A stretch of 64,000 nt of DNA from Apiotrichum sp. Y4204 (Eukaryota; Basidiomycota; Tremellomycetes; Trichosporonales; Trichosporonaceae): assembly GCA_025531455.1 (NCBI GenBank), contig JAMYHL010000035.1:62001-126000 (forward strand), in the 5' to 3' direction. The notes under the pieces were generated by a model. That model was not told the DNA's origin. It did no database searches and was given only the letters and a program-made list of their open reading frames with translations. Position 1 is the first letter of the stretch; each line of letters opens with the position of its first letter. Positions 31,892-44,000 of the stretch are shown here, one piece after another. Made by a program: the position numbers and the translations under genes.

Positions 31892-34002
31892 ATGTCCAAG
31901 TTTGGAGGCTTCTTTGACAAGGTCAAGGCGCAGGCGACAATTGCAGGCAACCAGGCGAGCACCATGTTCCAAGTGAGTTGCTTGCCATGGACAAAGGGAG
32001 GCGAAAGATGGGTCCTCAACATTGCGGCCTGTGTCTGGTGCAGGGATGGAAGTATTGATCTTACCATACTGGATACGTCTCGCTTTATTCCAGCTCTCCC
32101 AATTCCCAGTTATATTTGCTTCTCTACTGGGCTGGGGTGCAGTGTCGGAAGACATTGGAGCTACACACAACACACGTGCTCTAAGGAGCCATCCACACGC
32201 TGACTACGATCGTGCACCAATACCTTCGTTCCGTCGAGAATTGATGACCAAGCAACCACAACAGCTCTGAATTCTGCAACGGCGTGTGATGAGATCTTAC
32301 GGATCTCAAGATTGTGCAGAGATGTGAAGCCGCATCAAGCTTCACACTTCCGAACCTGTGCCCAAGGCCCAAGGAATTGAGGATCCTATACCATGGCATT
32401 GTGCCCCAACTGACACATGTAGGAGAGCAGCACGCGTGCCGCTGAGGGGTCCTCCTCATTCATGCAAGGATTCACCCTTCCCGGCGAGTGCAACAAGGCG
32501 GCAAAGATTCTCCAGAGCTTCCTTGGTACGCTGAGTGTGACGGATGGTTACTCACAATGTAGCGGACCCTTCGCACCCGGACTCGGCGCTCAATGCTATT
32601 CCCAAGGAGGTGCTTCTTCGTTGCAAGGGTGAGTGTCGGTTGGGAAGCGTCTACTCATGCTGTCACGCGTCGTACCCATCTCCCACGGTGTGAGGCGCAA
32701 GCTGACATCAGGTCTCGCGGTATTCACCATCCTCAAGGCCGGCTTTGTATTTAGCGGGAAGGCTGGATCTGGTATCGTTGTTGCGCGCCTCCAGGACGGC
32801 AGCTGGAGTGCACCTAGCTGTATTGCCACCGCCGGTGAGTGAACCTCCTTTGGTGGATCGGAGAGGGTCTCTCACTCACGCTTAGGTGTTGGATGGGGTC
32901 TTCAGATTGGTGCCGATATCACTGAAGTTGTGATGGTGCTCAATTCTGAGGAGGCTGTTAAGGCGTTTTCCCGTGGTGGGAATGTTACTATTGGTGGCAG
33001 CATCTCCGCTGCTGCGGGTCCCATTGGAACAGGTGGCCAGCTGGCAGGATCGTTGGTTAACCCGGCGCCGATTTTCAGCTACTCGCGTTCAAAGGGTGAG
33101 TTGTCTTGATTCTCCGTTGGCTGTTTATTGGTTTGTTGGTGTGGAGAAAAGCCCTCGCAATAGGTGTCCGCTGTCTATCGAGGTCATGTGGGGTTGAGAA
33201 GGTGCTACCCACAGCACATCACATGTCCATGCGCATCTGAACAACACACAATCAGGTGTGGTGCAATACGGTTGCCCCATTGAGAGCAACATGACCGTCA
33301 TGTCTTCCGAGCTACCTCGAATTGGAGGCATGAGTGTCATCAGGAGTCTGACGCCATGCGGACAGAGTCTGTATGGTCTATCGCTGTGGGATCAGGCTCA
33401 GTGCCATTTCCTAGGATGGAAATGTGGTCGTTGCCGTTCGACGTCCGTGAAAGCCAAACAGATATGTTGCAATGTTGGATATTGAACTGTGATGATCCCT
33501 GTGGTGTTGATCACCACTTGATCTTCGATTTCTGCACCTTGATGTATGCAACTGACGCACCCAGGTCTGTTTGCAGGTCTGTCGCTTGACGGCACTATTC
33601 TTGTCGAGCGGTTCGACGCCAACCACTCCTTCTACGGAAGTAGCATCTCCACAACGGATATCCTTACGTGCGTTTCATCCTCGTGCCCCCCATGTTTGGA
33701 CGATGCTGTTGATGTCCTATCACTCGGGCGACAATGTGCAGCAACAGGTATAGCGCTAATTGATACAGTGGCCGTGTGCCTGCTCCGGAGATCGCGTCGC
33801 CGATGTACGACGTTATTGAAGGTTAGTTGCTGGCCGCACGCTTTGCGTATGGCACCCTTCCCGTCCTACCCTTACTAACTTGAGTTCAGCCGCGGAGGGC
33901 CTGGACGAGGCGAGTTACCAGGAAGGATACTCGACAGGTGCGCAACAGGGTGCCGCCGGCGACAACAAGAACACCGTATTTGACTCGGCTGGTGCTCATT
34001 GA
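31892..34002 (+). CDS. YSC84/LSB4-like SYLF domain protein
   Basis: Exons 31892-31972, 32423-32525, 32563-32628, 32712-32834, 32886-33095, 33565-33667, 33769-33821 and 33890-34002 give 283 residues. From about residue 35 to 260 this is a SYLF domain: ECNKAAKILQSF, IPKEVLLRCKGLAVFTILKA, SGKAGSGIVVARL, WSAPSCIATAGVGWGLQIGA and GPIGTGGQLAGS. SYLF domains bind phosphoinositides, and Ysc84 also binds actin at endocytic sites. Unlike yeast Ysc84 there is no C-terminal SH3 domain; the protein ends soon after the SYLF fold (NTVFDSAGAH). Two introns (31973-32422, 450 nt; 33096-33564, 469 nt) are about ten times longer than the others and may hold something else. Confidence 0.92.
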
Positions 34003-34205
34003 GAGGCCAAGTAGTGTGCGCGTGTTTTATGGGATGCCGACGATGGATGGATTGCACCAAAGCCCTTAACTGTCTGCCCCTTCGCAATTGAGCGGGAGGC
34101 CGAATCGTGGCCCCCCAGCATAAGCCGTGGAGTCTTGGGCTCATTTCATTGAGGTACTGAGGCGCGTGGGGCACTGAATTTGTCAGTGGCAGGAGTACCA
34201 TGCCA

Positions 34206-34320
34206 AATATCGCTCTAAAACGCGTTCAGTATATCGCGCACTGCTGGCTAAGTATCGCTCATTGCTCGCCTACAGTATATCGCTCACCATGGTATATCGC
34301 TCACCATAGTATATGTCGCT
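34206..34320. repeat. Degenerate tandem repeat with TATATCGCTCA core
   Basis: At least five copies of (TA)TATCGCTC spaced irregularly. Two exact 15-nt copies of TATATCGCTCACCAT lie at 34276-34290 and 34293-34307. Confidence 0.75.
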
Positions 34321-35430
34321 TAATCGTCGTGAAACTGCAGTATGCTTCGGCGGCATTCCCCATCCTGCTCATGGGGACCCCATTTCTGTTGCCGCACTCA
34401 TGTTACGACGGAATATATGACCATCGGGTGAGAGCGAGGCACAGGGGTAGCACTTTCTCGCCCAACGACCACAGTTCCTGGACCTCGTGGTGAGAATAGC
34501 GTTTGTGGTGGCTGGCGAGGGAGTCTCGACGGCGCTGACGGAGGTGGCTCCGCAAGCGTCTCGGTAGGTGTCACTCTCAAACTAACCTTGCATGAGCGGG
34601 GTGTACGAGCAGAATTCCGAGGAATGTGATAGTGCAGCGTAAAAACGCTCAGTGAGGAGTTGCGGAATTTCCGCGGGAGTGTTTTCCACTTCGCTATTCC
34701 ATGTTTATCTCGGCCATCTCGCCATAAATTGGGAACGGCACCGCCCGCCCGCGCGTCGCCGGCCATTCGTCGTACTGACCTCGTTGACTTCGCTATTGAT
34801 ACGAATTGTGCGGAATGCTGGAACTCTATTTCAGAGTCCGCACACGGCATGAATGAATGACAACGTGAAAGGGCACGGTGGGGCGCGTCGTTTAGCTTGT
34901 CTTCGTGGAGAGGATAGTGGACCGCGGCCAAAGTAACCGACAGGCGGTCGCCTTCCCAGTCCAGAGGGATGAGTAGCTATTGGGCATTAGAAAAATCTCG
35001 GTGTAACCTACAGTACTGCGGGAAAGGACCGACATGCCCCACGGCTCCACTCCTATCTAGACCTGAGGACTGATGACAGAGACAGTAAGCTGGAGATTGA
35101 CCACAGGCATGTGAAGTACAGCCGCATGCTGAGTGATACGCCGATACGAGTCGGTCAGGCTACGACGCGGTGCTCAGTGTGGCGAAATGCAGTTATCACG
35201 AATCCACACAAGCCAATGATGTACATGGCGGACGCCGAAACTGTCTGCGGTTATGCGACCGTCTGGTAGCTCATGACCATGAGTGCACTGAGCTGTAACA
35301 AAGGGCCATGGTAAGGAAAACAGGATATATGATTCTAATCGAAGGGAATGAAACAGAAAATTAAAAATGACTCGCGAAGAGTGGGCCTGAGGTCTGCACC
35401 ACCCTCTGAAGGCTCTCCTGCAGGCCAGGG

Positions 35431-35494
35431 GAGGCAACGAAAAGACAGGCAACGAAAGGACAGGCAACGAAAGGACAGGCAACGGAAGGACAAC
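35431..35494. repeat. 15-nt tandem repeat, about 4 copies
   Basis: Unit GACAGGCAACGAAAG, with copies at 35444-35458, 35459-35473 and 35474-35488 (one change) and partial copies at both ends. Confidence 0.8.
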
Positions 35495-35882
35495 AAAAGT
35501 GGAGACCGCCGCTGAGGAAGCCTTTACAGTCTAGTAATATAATTCCCACTACAAGCCAAGCTGAAGCGACAGCTCGCAGGAGGCCACAAAGGACAGTTCG
35601 CCGGCAACTACAGGGATGTGGGGGTGACCGGGAGGTGATGAGCGGCCCTCTCTGAAGTCGACGCTTTGTTATTTTGAGTGAACGCACACATCGTGAAAAA
35701 TATCGACGTGTGGTCCTTCAGTTTGAAAGCATGATGAACAAGGGCGGTCTGGCACTTGTTGTGTGGACAGAAACGCGCTCGACTGTCTGGTGGTCCATAG
35801 CGATCGGTAATGGACGGCCAACACCGCCACCTGCTTCGCGCCAAGATGACGTAGCGGTGATGCCCTCATGACACTGATCACA

Positions 35883-35903
35883 CGATGCCGGAGGACGGCA
35901 TCG
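35883..35903. repeat. Small perfect hairpin
   Basis: CGATGCCG and CGGCATCG pair over 8 bp around the loop GAGGA. It stands alone in non-coding sequence and no T-tract follows. Confidence 0.6.
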
Positions 35904-36066
35904 ACTAGCTGTTCCTAATCCCGTTATCCTAGTGCAACTCTGTGATGTAAATAGATCATGTGGACGGTCCGTCCGCACGCGGTCTGGTGTATAATATGAT
36001 AGCAACCACAATAACTGGCGAGTTAGCAGAATCTCAATATCGCAACCAGGTCGCTGATTCGATCAC

Positions 36067-36132
36067 GGATCTACCGTCGATCTGCCGTCGATCTGCCGTC
36101 GATCTTCCGTCGATCTTCCGTCGATCTTCCGT
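36067..36132. repeat. 11-nt tandem repeat, 6 copies
   Basis: Unit CGATCTKCCGT. The first copy is GGATCTACCGT, the next two have G at the variable position and the last three have T, showing stepwise spread of variants. Confidence 0.85.
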
Positions 36133-39100
36133 GAGCGGACCAATACCGGAACCTGATCGTCAGGCAGCTAAATTCCAGGCCCCAGAGAAACAGGAATTCA
36201 AAGGCAAGACATAAACTTTTCTCCACCAACCGTAGTCCCACCGCGTATCTGCGTCATCTTCATCCTCACACGAGTTACATCACTGCGATAGCCTACAGCC
36301 TGCCGAACGAAGATGATACTCCCGAGGAGGATGAAATCCGGGCCTGTTAGCCATGCACCCTGGTATCGGTAGCATGTCCTGTCCGCTATCACGGCATTGA
36401 CGATCAATGCGTGACAACTCTCCTGAAGATCGTCAGGTCATGGTCGCACAGCATGAATTGGTCCTGATCGTCGTAACTGATCAGCTGCGAGTGCGAAGAC
36501 CCCCCGATCTGCTCCCTCTCAGTGGACTACCGGGAGAATAGCGGCGTCCCAGTAAAAGCCAGTACCCGAATAATGTTTCCAGGCCGTCGTCCAGCTCCGC
36601 GAGGTACGCTGGCGATGTGTCTACGCGACCGTTACACGCGGAACCGCCTGCATGGTACAAATGTCCAGGCTTTGCCCGATCCATGCCTGATCTTCCAATT
36701 CGGTTTTCATGAACTTGCATGATCTTCAAATTCAGTCTCCCGGACATGTTTCGGGAAAGCACGGCCGTTGACGGTCTGAGAGGAGAGGAGATAAAGCTGC
36801 TGAACTCGGAATCCGGATTCGGGGGCCTGTCGGCCGTATGGACTAGCCAAGACCCAACAAACAACTGGTATGAGGGTACCGCTTTTGCAGGCGCAGTTCT
36901 GCCACTACAAGTAACCTAAAAGCAAACCAAGCCGGTTTGATAAACTGAGCCTTAACGTGTCCATTGTGCGTTTATATGGATTGTGGGTCGGCAGTGGACT
37001 TAATTGTGGCCCCGAGCTTGAGAGAAGTTGTGTAGTGCCTGAGTTGCGACTCCGTCTTCTCCCCGGCTCAAGCTCTCCCAGGACGTACACGGGACTTTAA
37101 ACCTTGGGTGCGACACGCCGCGGCGGCCCCGCTTGGCCCGGTCGAGCGTTCGCTTCTGGTTCTGCGTCCGTACCTCCTCCCGGCGATGGCGTGTGCCGTT
37201 AACGGCACCGTAGGTGCACTTTATCTTTACACAGCCAAGCCTGCTGAATCCTGGACGATTAGCTTTGCAGCCCTGCCATGCTATCAGGAAGCAGCCCGGA
37301 AGCAGGGTCCTCGTGCCGAAATGGACCGACGTAGAGAAGCTGTGCGGGCAAGCAATCGCGGGGAAGCGGGCAACAACCAGGGAGGCGGGCAAGGCCACAA
37401 GCACCCCTTTAAGGGCCACCCTCGGCCTCACTCTATGGCCATCATCAGATCACTTGTCAATCACAGATGTCCATGTCATCAAGAAATCGTCATGTTCCCA
37501 ATCTTTGCAACCCCCGGACACATTGCAACCGTGATTGGAACGCTGCTCGCAGCCATGTCAAACGTCTTCGATAACATTATTGGACGGGTCGTTGATCGAT
37601 TACCATCCGAAACTTTTTTTTCCTCATGCCCGGCACTCGCCAAATAATGCCAAGATATGTCGTGCCACCGACAGTGGCTTGGTATATGGTATGTCGTGCT
37701 CGATGACGATGTTCTAGCCAACGCCACAAGTATCGAAACGACAAACAACTTGTTGGCTCGAGGCGCGAGCTCGCATCCATGTTGCACTCGTCAACCTGGT
37801 TGAACGCCATGACCAACATGCACTCAAATCGCTGCCAAGCATTGTGCGTCAACTTGATGATCGCCGCGCCTTGTCTCGGAGAAAAGATGACATGCGCGAC
37901 GCATTCCACCGCAGCTATTGCCGCCTACATACGTGATACGTGACATTGAATCCAACTGCCCAGGCCAAGCTCCGTGCATAATGTCCGTGCAGATCAGGGA
38001 CGATCGATCAGACTAGTTTCTTCCTTATCGTTGCTTCCCAGTGTGGAGCGGGCCATGAGCGGTTGCATGCAAATGATGTTGGAGCTGGCGTCGATGGCGC
38101 TCGCGTCGGTGGAAGTCACCATCATAGCATTGGAATGAGCTTTACTGCCGTGAGATGCTAGTGTAGTGTAGTGGCCCAGTGTCTAGTGTGGCAGGAGTAG
38201 ACTGTTCTGGCATGTGCATTCCTCATGACCGAGCTATTGAGCCATGCTGAATGATGAGAAATGGGCCGAGCCTCCGATTGACCGAGTGCTGTGAGGCAAG
38301 ACCAAATCACAAATTCATGATAACCGAATTGCGTGGGCGAGATGACGGGTCTTGTGTTCGTTAACGTTCATTTTGGCACATTGAGCTTGCGACGCTCGGT
38401 CACCAAACCATCGCGACTACTGCTAGCAACCCATGGGCATTGTTTTGGTTTACCAAAGCCTGTCTGATAGCCCTCGACTGGGCCGGTATCACTCCGCTCG
38501 TGTATATCGGTAGCCTCTAGAGACCGAGCACCTTATCGTATCGAACAGCTTTACTTCCATCCTTTCTATTGTCGTTGACAAGCTTTGGCGGCGTGTGACC
38601 GTGACGCAGGCAGGGGAAACAAGGTGTCAGTGCGGTGGCCGTGCGGCGTCACCGGTGCCATTCTGACACTCGTAGACACCACCTCGGTGGTGCTCTGGGC
38701 GGATTCCAGGGGAGAGAGTAGCTGAAGCCTGGACTTTTGTGCATAGAGTTTGTTTGAAGTTTTGCCAAGGTGAGGGGGGGCGGCGATCGCCCCCACAGCC
38801 TCCGACCCCCCCTGCTCGTCCGGCGGACCTGACTGGGTTTCGTGGCGCTGCACACGTTCACATATGCGCCCCACGGTTACTGCCTCTCGACACGCACCAG
38901 GTAATCATTCCCGAGTCCGAGCCAAAGGTGAGATTGCGGGTTTGGCACAGGCAACGCAACGGCATCAGGGGAGAGGGGAGGCAAAGTAAGCATCACGGGC
39001 GGATGAAAAGCCTCTGCTCCCTGGGGCGGGTCCCGCTTTGGGGAGTATTGACCGCGGGCTCGCTCTGGCCTCGGAAGATACCTCTCCTCGTGTACTGTGG

Positions 39101-40060
39101 CTTTATCCCTGCGGTGCTGCGACTCCCCTCCCTCCCCAGTAACGTTTGCGCAGTGTCACCCTCAGGTTTGGCTCGGGTGGTTAGCAACCATTAGAAACTG
39201 GGCAGGAACGTCAAACCTTGCCGTACAGCTTGGGTAACATGCCTGCAAAATTGAACGTCGACGGAGGACGGAAGGCGGGCAACGAATGCGGTGTGCAACC
39301 CAAGACGGACTGTGCCTCACCCCCCATGCTTTACCTCTGCTCTCTGGCAGAACAAAGGCTATCGCGGAACGCAAGGGGGGGCGGTAAAGGCCGGACGGGT
39401 CTCCTGCTGTACAGCAGTTGCCGCAACGCCGCAATGCTGCGCGACTGTCTGCCCCCTTTGGTACCTTGTATGTAGCCCGCAACAGTTGGAATGATCCGAG
39501 AGAGGATAGCCAAAGGACAGAAAGGTGCCAGGACGGCAAGAAACCAGAGGAAATCGTAAACGTAACTCGGAAAATGAGTGTACGAGAAGGACAAACTATC
39601 ACCTGACCGAGGTCGTACATAAATGTACAGAGGCGGATTCGGAGTCGCAGTACTCCCATGTCCTCCTCGCAGATAACAACATACAACACGTAACACACCA
39701 TACACACAACCACAACCCGCACTACACTCCTAGTAACTGCTACTATACTGTACTGCTGTGCAGCCCTTTCGCTCAGCGATTGACACTTTCTGCTGTTCAG
39801 AATTCCTCAGCAACAGGATTCCGGCCTGACCTACTAGTCTGGCCCCACCACAATAACAGTGTGAACACCGCACCTTCACAACGTAAACCCCACTCCAGCA
39901 ACGTCTCCCATACATAGCATATACCTGGAAAGCATCACATCACTACCCCCCACGCGCACCGCAAAGCATTTTCCTCTATTTTGTGGCATACCGTCGTAAC
40001 ATCCACTTCTCTCCCACATCCCCTTATATCTAGATCCCCCAGTCATCCCACAACTCCGCT

Positions 40061-41026
40061 ATGACCGGACTCTACCACTACAACACCTTCCTCAACATTC
40101 ACACTTCGATCCACAAGCACCACCGTATCCACTGTGATTCCTTGGACATGGATATGGACATGGACATGGACCTGGATCACCACAACCTTGTCATGGACGC
40201 ACCCGTCCTCGTCAACGACCCTTTCGCCGCTCCCCCTCTCGCTCCGGGCGTTTGGGATCTCGAGTTCTCTCCCCAGAAGCTCCAGCTGGAGCAAACTGAG
40301 AAGCTCTACGACATCCCCCCTATGGCTTTCGATGGTCTCTCCGCCGCTAGCTCGGCTATTCCTCTTCCCCCAACTCCTCGACCCGCCAGCCTCACCCTCC
40401 GTGAATGCGATGCCTCGTGCTCGCCACCTGCCAATGCCTCCCCAGCCGATGACGACGAGCCCATCCGTGGTCGCTCTCCTGGTCCCTCCGGCCTCATTCC
40501 TCCTCCCGCCCCCCGCCTCGTTTCGCGCGAACTCCCAGGCGCCAACCCAGGCCCCCCGCCCCCTATGTGCGGTACACGCCCCCGCATGGGACGTGGGTAC
40601 TCGGCGTTAGGCCTCGACCTGAGCTCTACGCCGTCGCCCGTCGACACCGCGCGAGACAAGCGCCGCCGCGTATCATGGGAGGGCACCCAGACCACCCTCC
40701 GCGCACCGCCTTTTGATCACCGTGGCCGCTCTGATGACTTTCATGACCGCGTCTCGAGCTGGTCCCGGTCCGTCGCCGCCGCTACTTCGCACATGACCCC
40801 CGTACACACCACTTCATCGCGTCCCTGGGCCGATGATCTCGGATTCGCCCTTGCTCGCCCGCACCGCCCCATGGAACGCTCAAAGTCCAACCGCTCAATC
40901 GCTTCGTCCAATGTCAGCCAGCACGCCGACCAGCTCGACCCCTGGGCTGCGCGTATCGGCCGCTCCCGCGGACGCACAGTCGACATGCCTACTGTCAGCC
41001 GGAGCAGGCTCCAGTCCTCGTTCTGA
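40061..41026 (+). CDS. Unknown intronless protein, Pro/Ser-rich
   Basis: A single frame of 321 residues after an AC/CT-rich leader. Codon choice is strongly C-ending, like the expressed genes here, which supports real coding. It has a Met-Asp dipeptide run near residues 30-38, Pro-rich stretches (PLPPTPRPAS, RSPGPSGLIPPPAPR), a basic phosphosite-like DKRRRVSWEG, and a Ser/Arg-rich C-terminus (MERSKSNRSIASSN). There is no signal peptide, membrane helix or domain I recognise. It is probably a disordered, phosphorylated regulator or a lineage-specific protein. It is isolated by about 6 kb upstream and 5 kb downstream. Confidence 0.7.
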   Translation: MTGLYHYNTFLNIHTSIHKHHRIHCDSLDMDMDMDMDLDHHNLVMDAPVLVNDPFAAPPLAPGVWDLEFSPQKLQLEQTEKLYDIPPMAFDGLSAASSAIPLPPTPRPASLTLRECDASCSPPANASPADDDEPIRGRSPGPSGLIPPPAPRLVSRELPGANPGPPPPMCGTRPRMGRGYSALGLDLSSTPSPVDTARDKRRRVSWEGTQTTLRAPPFDHRGRSDDFHDRVSSWSRSVAAATSHMTPVHTTSSRPWADDLGFALARPHRPMERSKSNRSIASSNVSQHADQLDPWAARIGRSRGRTVDMPTVSRSRLQSSF

Positions 41027-44000
41027 GCAAGCGAATTTCGATATCATCCCAACAGCGATCGACAGGGAAACCAGGGATTCGAATGGGATGACGCCCGGTG
41101 TGCCGGCGAGTTTACCGCCCACCACTCGACCTCGATTGGTTGGCTTGTGAATGGCATCTACCTTCATTCGTCCACCAGGAATCCAAATACAGGAGGACAA
41201 AGGGCATCCCAGGTGCGGACTTTACGGCAAGGCGTCGCCATGCCGGGTCGGCATCGTTCAGGTCAATCCATGCGGTTCTTATGCCGGGCTTGCGGAGACT
41301 ACGAACACCACTTTGGATGGCATACTGCCGACCATTCGACACACTGTCCGGACACAGGCCACATTCAGGGACCTCTACTACGACGTCTCTTACTCCTACC
41401 ACCTCTTGGCATATTCATAGATTTCATCCAACACTGCAATTACCATACAATACAATCTAGTACCATCATACATCAATCAACAGCACCATCGCTACTGCCT
41501 CTACGGCCACCACGACATCCACATCAAACCTTGTACCCAATTACAGATCCATACACAGCACTTCACCCTGTATAGATACTTTTATTCAGACCAGCAATGT
41601 AACCGCATTTATCCAACCATTCAGAGCGAACGAGCCTAGCAGAAACAAGTCATGAGCACATGGTCCAGAATAACAATAAAGAAAAACTGCACAGGGCCCT
41701 CGAACAATCGCCATGGCGACAACATAGCCAATCAATGGTTCATGTGGGATGTGGGGGGGAGGGTCTAATGTTTGATCGTCATGACAGCTGATCCGGGGTC
41801 AGCCCATCAGAGGACCCGACGCGAATTTTGGCTCGCAGTTAGCGCCGACGATCAAACGCCAACACGCAAGCACCGGTCCGTGCACCGTTCCTACCGTTCT
41901 TCTCCATGGTGCTCGAAAAGCTGAGTGCCACGGACATAGGACGCCACATGACAGGTGGACGGCTTAGATCGCCAAGGGCATTTTTCCGAGATGTCTCGGA
42001 TCGCAAGGAGCCGCGGCTGTCGATGCGACATACCGCCGATACAACCGTGTCCAGACACACAAATACCATGTGTGGACGGACTCATAGTGTGCATGTCGGT
42101 CTTTGCGCGTGCATCATTTCTTGGCATAAAGATAGCGGCTTGATGATGATTGGCAGCGGTGGCCAGTGCGGCATCTTCATCACAACGACCGAAACTCATA
42201 CTTTCGCCTAGGGCGCCAGACGACGCCAGTGCCGACAAACTCGCAGTGCACAGCGCGCCGCGCGGCATCTCTGGTCCGCTCCTGAGCCCATCTTCGGCGT
42301 TATCATCCAGCAGGGCCATTTGTCGATTGATTGGGCGTGCGGGGCCTCCTTGTCCGCGTATCCGCATGCCAGATCATGAATTTCTCCTTGGCCGTTGTCC
42401 GTTGGGCCCTAGTCTGGCTCAGGAAATGGGCCAGGAACGCGCACAGATGAGGCAAAACTAGTCTGCCATTGTTGCAGGTTTCGGCAGTCGCAGCGCAAAT
42501 CAGCTTGGCGTCGGGGCGTATTGGAACATGCCAAAGCTCCGATAAGCCCAGTTTGTCAAATCACATCACTTTCTGCCGGTGGAATCTTGGGTCTTGGCCG
42601 GATTGCGTGCTCTTGCATCGAACTGGCATGCTCATTCCACCCATAAAGTCCATCAAGTAGCTAGCTCCAGATGGCGCGGTATGAGCATACCACTGCACTG
42701 GACACGACGACCGAGATCATGACGTTCTTCACGCTATTTTGCAACTCTCTGCATTGCTATGGTATTATTATGCGCTGCTCCGTCCTCCGTCCACCGGAAC
42801 ATGGAACAACCAGGCATGGTGGGCATGTGGACGATGTGGACCAGCCAGTCAAGGCAATGCTCGAGACCTAGATCATTGCAAGCCGAATAAGGCCATGACT
42901 CCCGGCTCCTGAGGGAGGCGTTACCAGGCCAGACCATCGAGCACGCTGCAACGCCCTTTGCGCCTGCGTGCACCCGTACCCTCGACGCCACCGTCCGGGC
43001 CGTCGGGAGCCGCGACCAGCGTGGTGCAACGCGGTCGTGTATTCGTGTCCCGTGACGAGGCTGACACGGCCGGCATGGCCAACCGCCTCAGCGGATGCAC
43101 TAGCGCGATCCAGTACGTTATGCACCCTGCCCGATGCATTGTTCGCCCATCATAGAGTTGGCGGTCATCCTACTGTACAGTCCAACACGAGTGTCGCGGC
43201 CTGTCGCTTCACCCTGCGTACCTGCGTACGGCATGTACACCAGGCACAGACAATTCAGCCTAATAATACAGCCCTTTCTATGTGTCCTGGACCCCGCGTT
43301 GCACAGGTACAATCATGTTGTGTTTCTGTGTATGTACGCGACTACGCAAAGCAGGCGTTTCGTGTCGTACAATTTTTAATCGAGTGTTTTCTCCCAGTAA
43401 TTGGGTGTCAGTGCAAAGTCCGACATCAGCGCTGCTCTCGCTCGCACCCTCTGCGCAAGATCCGGTTCTGCCATCTAGACGCTGGACCTGTGGTGGCAGC
43501 CGGCGGCGACCAAATGTAAAATGTGGCACCGGTGCATGCGGGCAATCTATGTATCTCTACCAAAGTCGCCGCAGTTTGCTTACCGCCGTGCCGATGAATC
43601 AAAACACGAGCGTGTCGAGCAATCTCTATGTTCAGGGGTATCTGTTGTTAGACTCAGCACGATGCCCGGTCCGACGTCCGGTACAGGGCTCATAGGGCTC
43701 AAGAAAGGTAACTACATAAACAGGCTCGACGGCGCTCAACCCGACATGACGGCGCTTGTCCCGCCCAGGACTCCGACGGCGAAAGTGCAGTAAAACAGAC
43801 TCGACGGTCCTTGGTTAAGGACGCAACCGTTCAATGCCCAGTTCGCCGCCGACGTAATAAGCTAATCATGGTGAGGAGCTGACCTGCCATTGACGGGCAC
43901 GCCGCGGTATACATCGCGTCAACCATTTACGGCGGAGCACCGTCAGATGCCCCCAGGCAAACTAAAAGTTAGAAGACTAGAAGCTGAAAGCTAAATACTA

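Larger units (their letters stand above)
34003..40060. other. 6-kb gene-poor island
   Basis: No supported gene. It contains three short tandem repeats (34206-34320, 35431-35494, 36067-36132) and a small hairpin (35883-35903). Frames reach 186 codons but overlap in several phases, show no splice logic and no domain. I see no reverse transcriptase, integrase, transposase or long terminal repeat. From about 39690 the plus strand becomes AC/CT-rich, as in a leader, leading to the ATG at 40061. Confidence 0.6.

Noticed and set aside
37000..37647. Overlapping frames that might be a degraded transposon protein
   Set aside because: No reverse transcriptase, integrase, RNase H or transposase motif, and no terminal repeats on either side.
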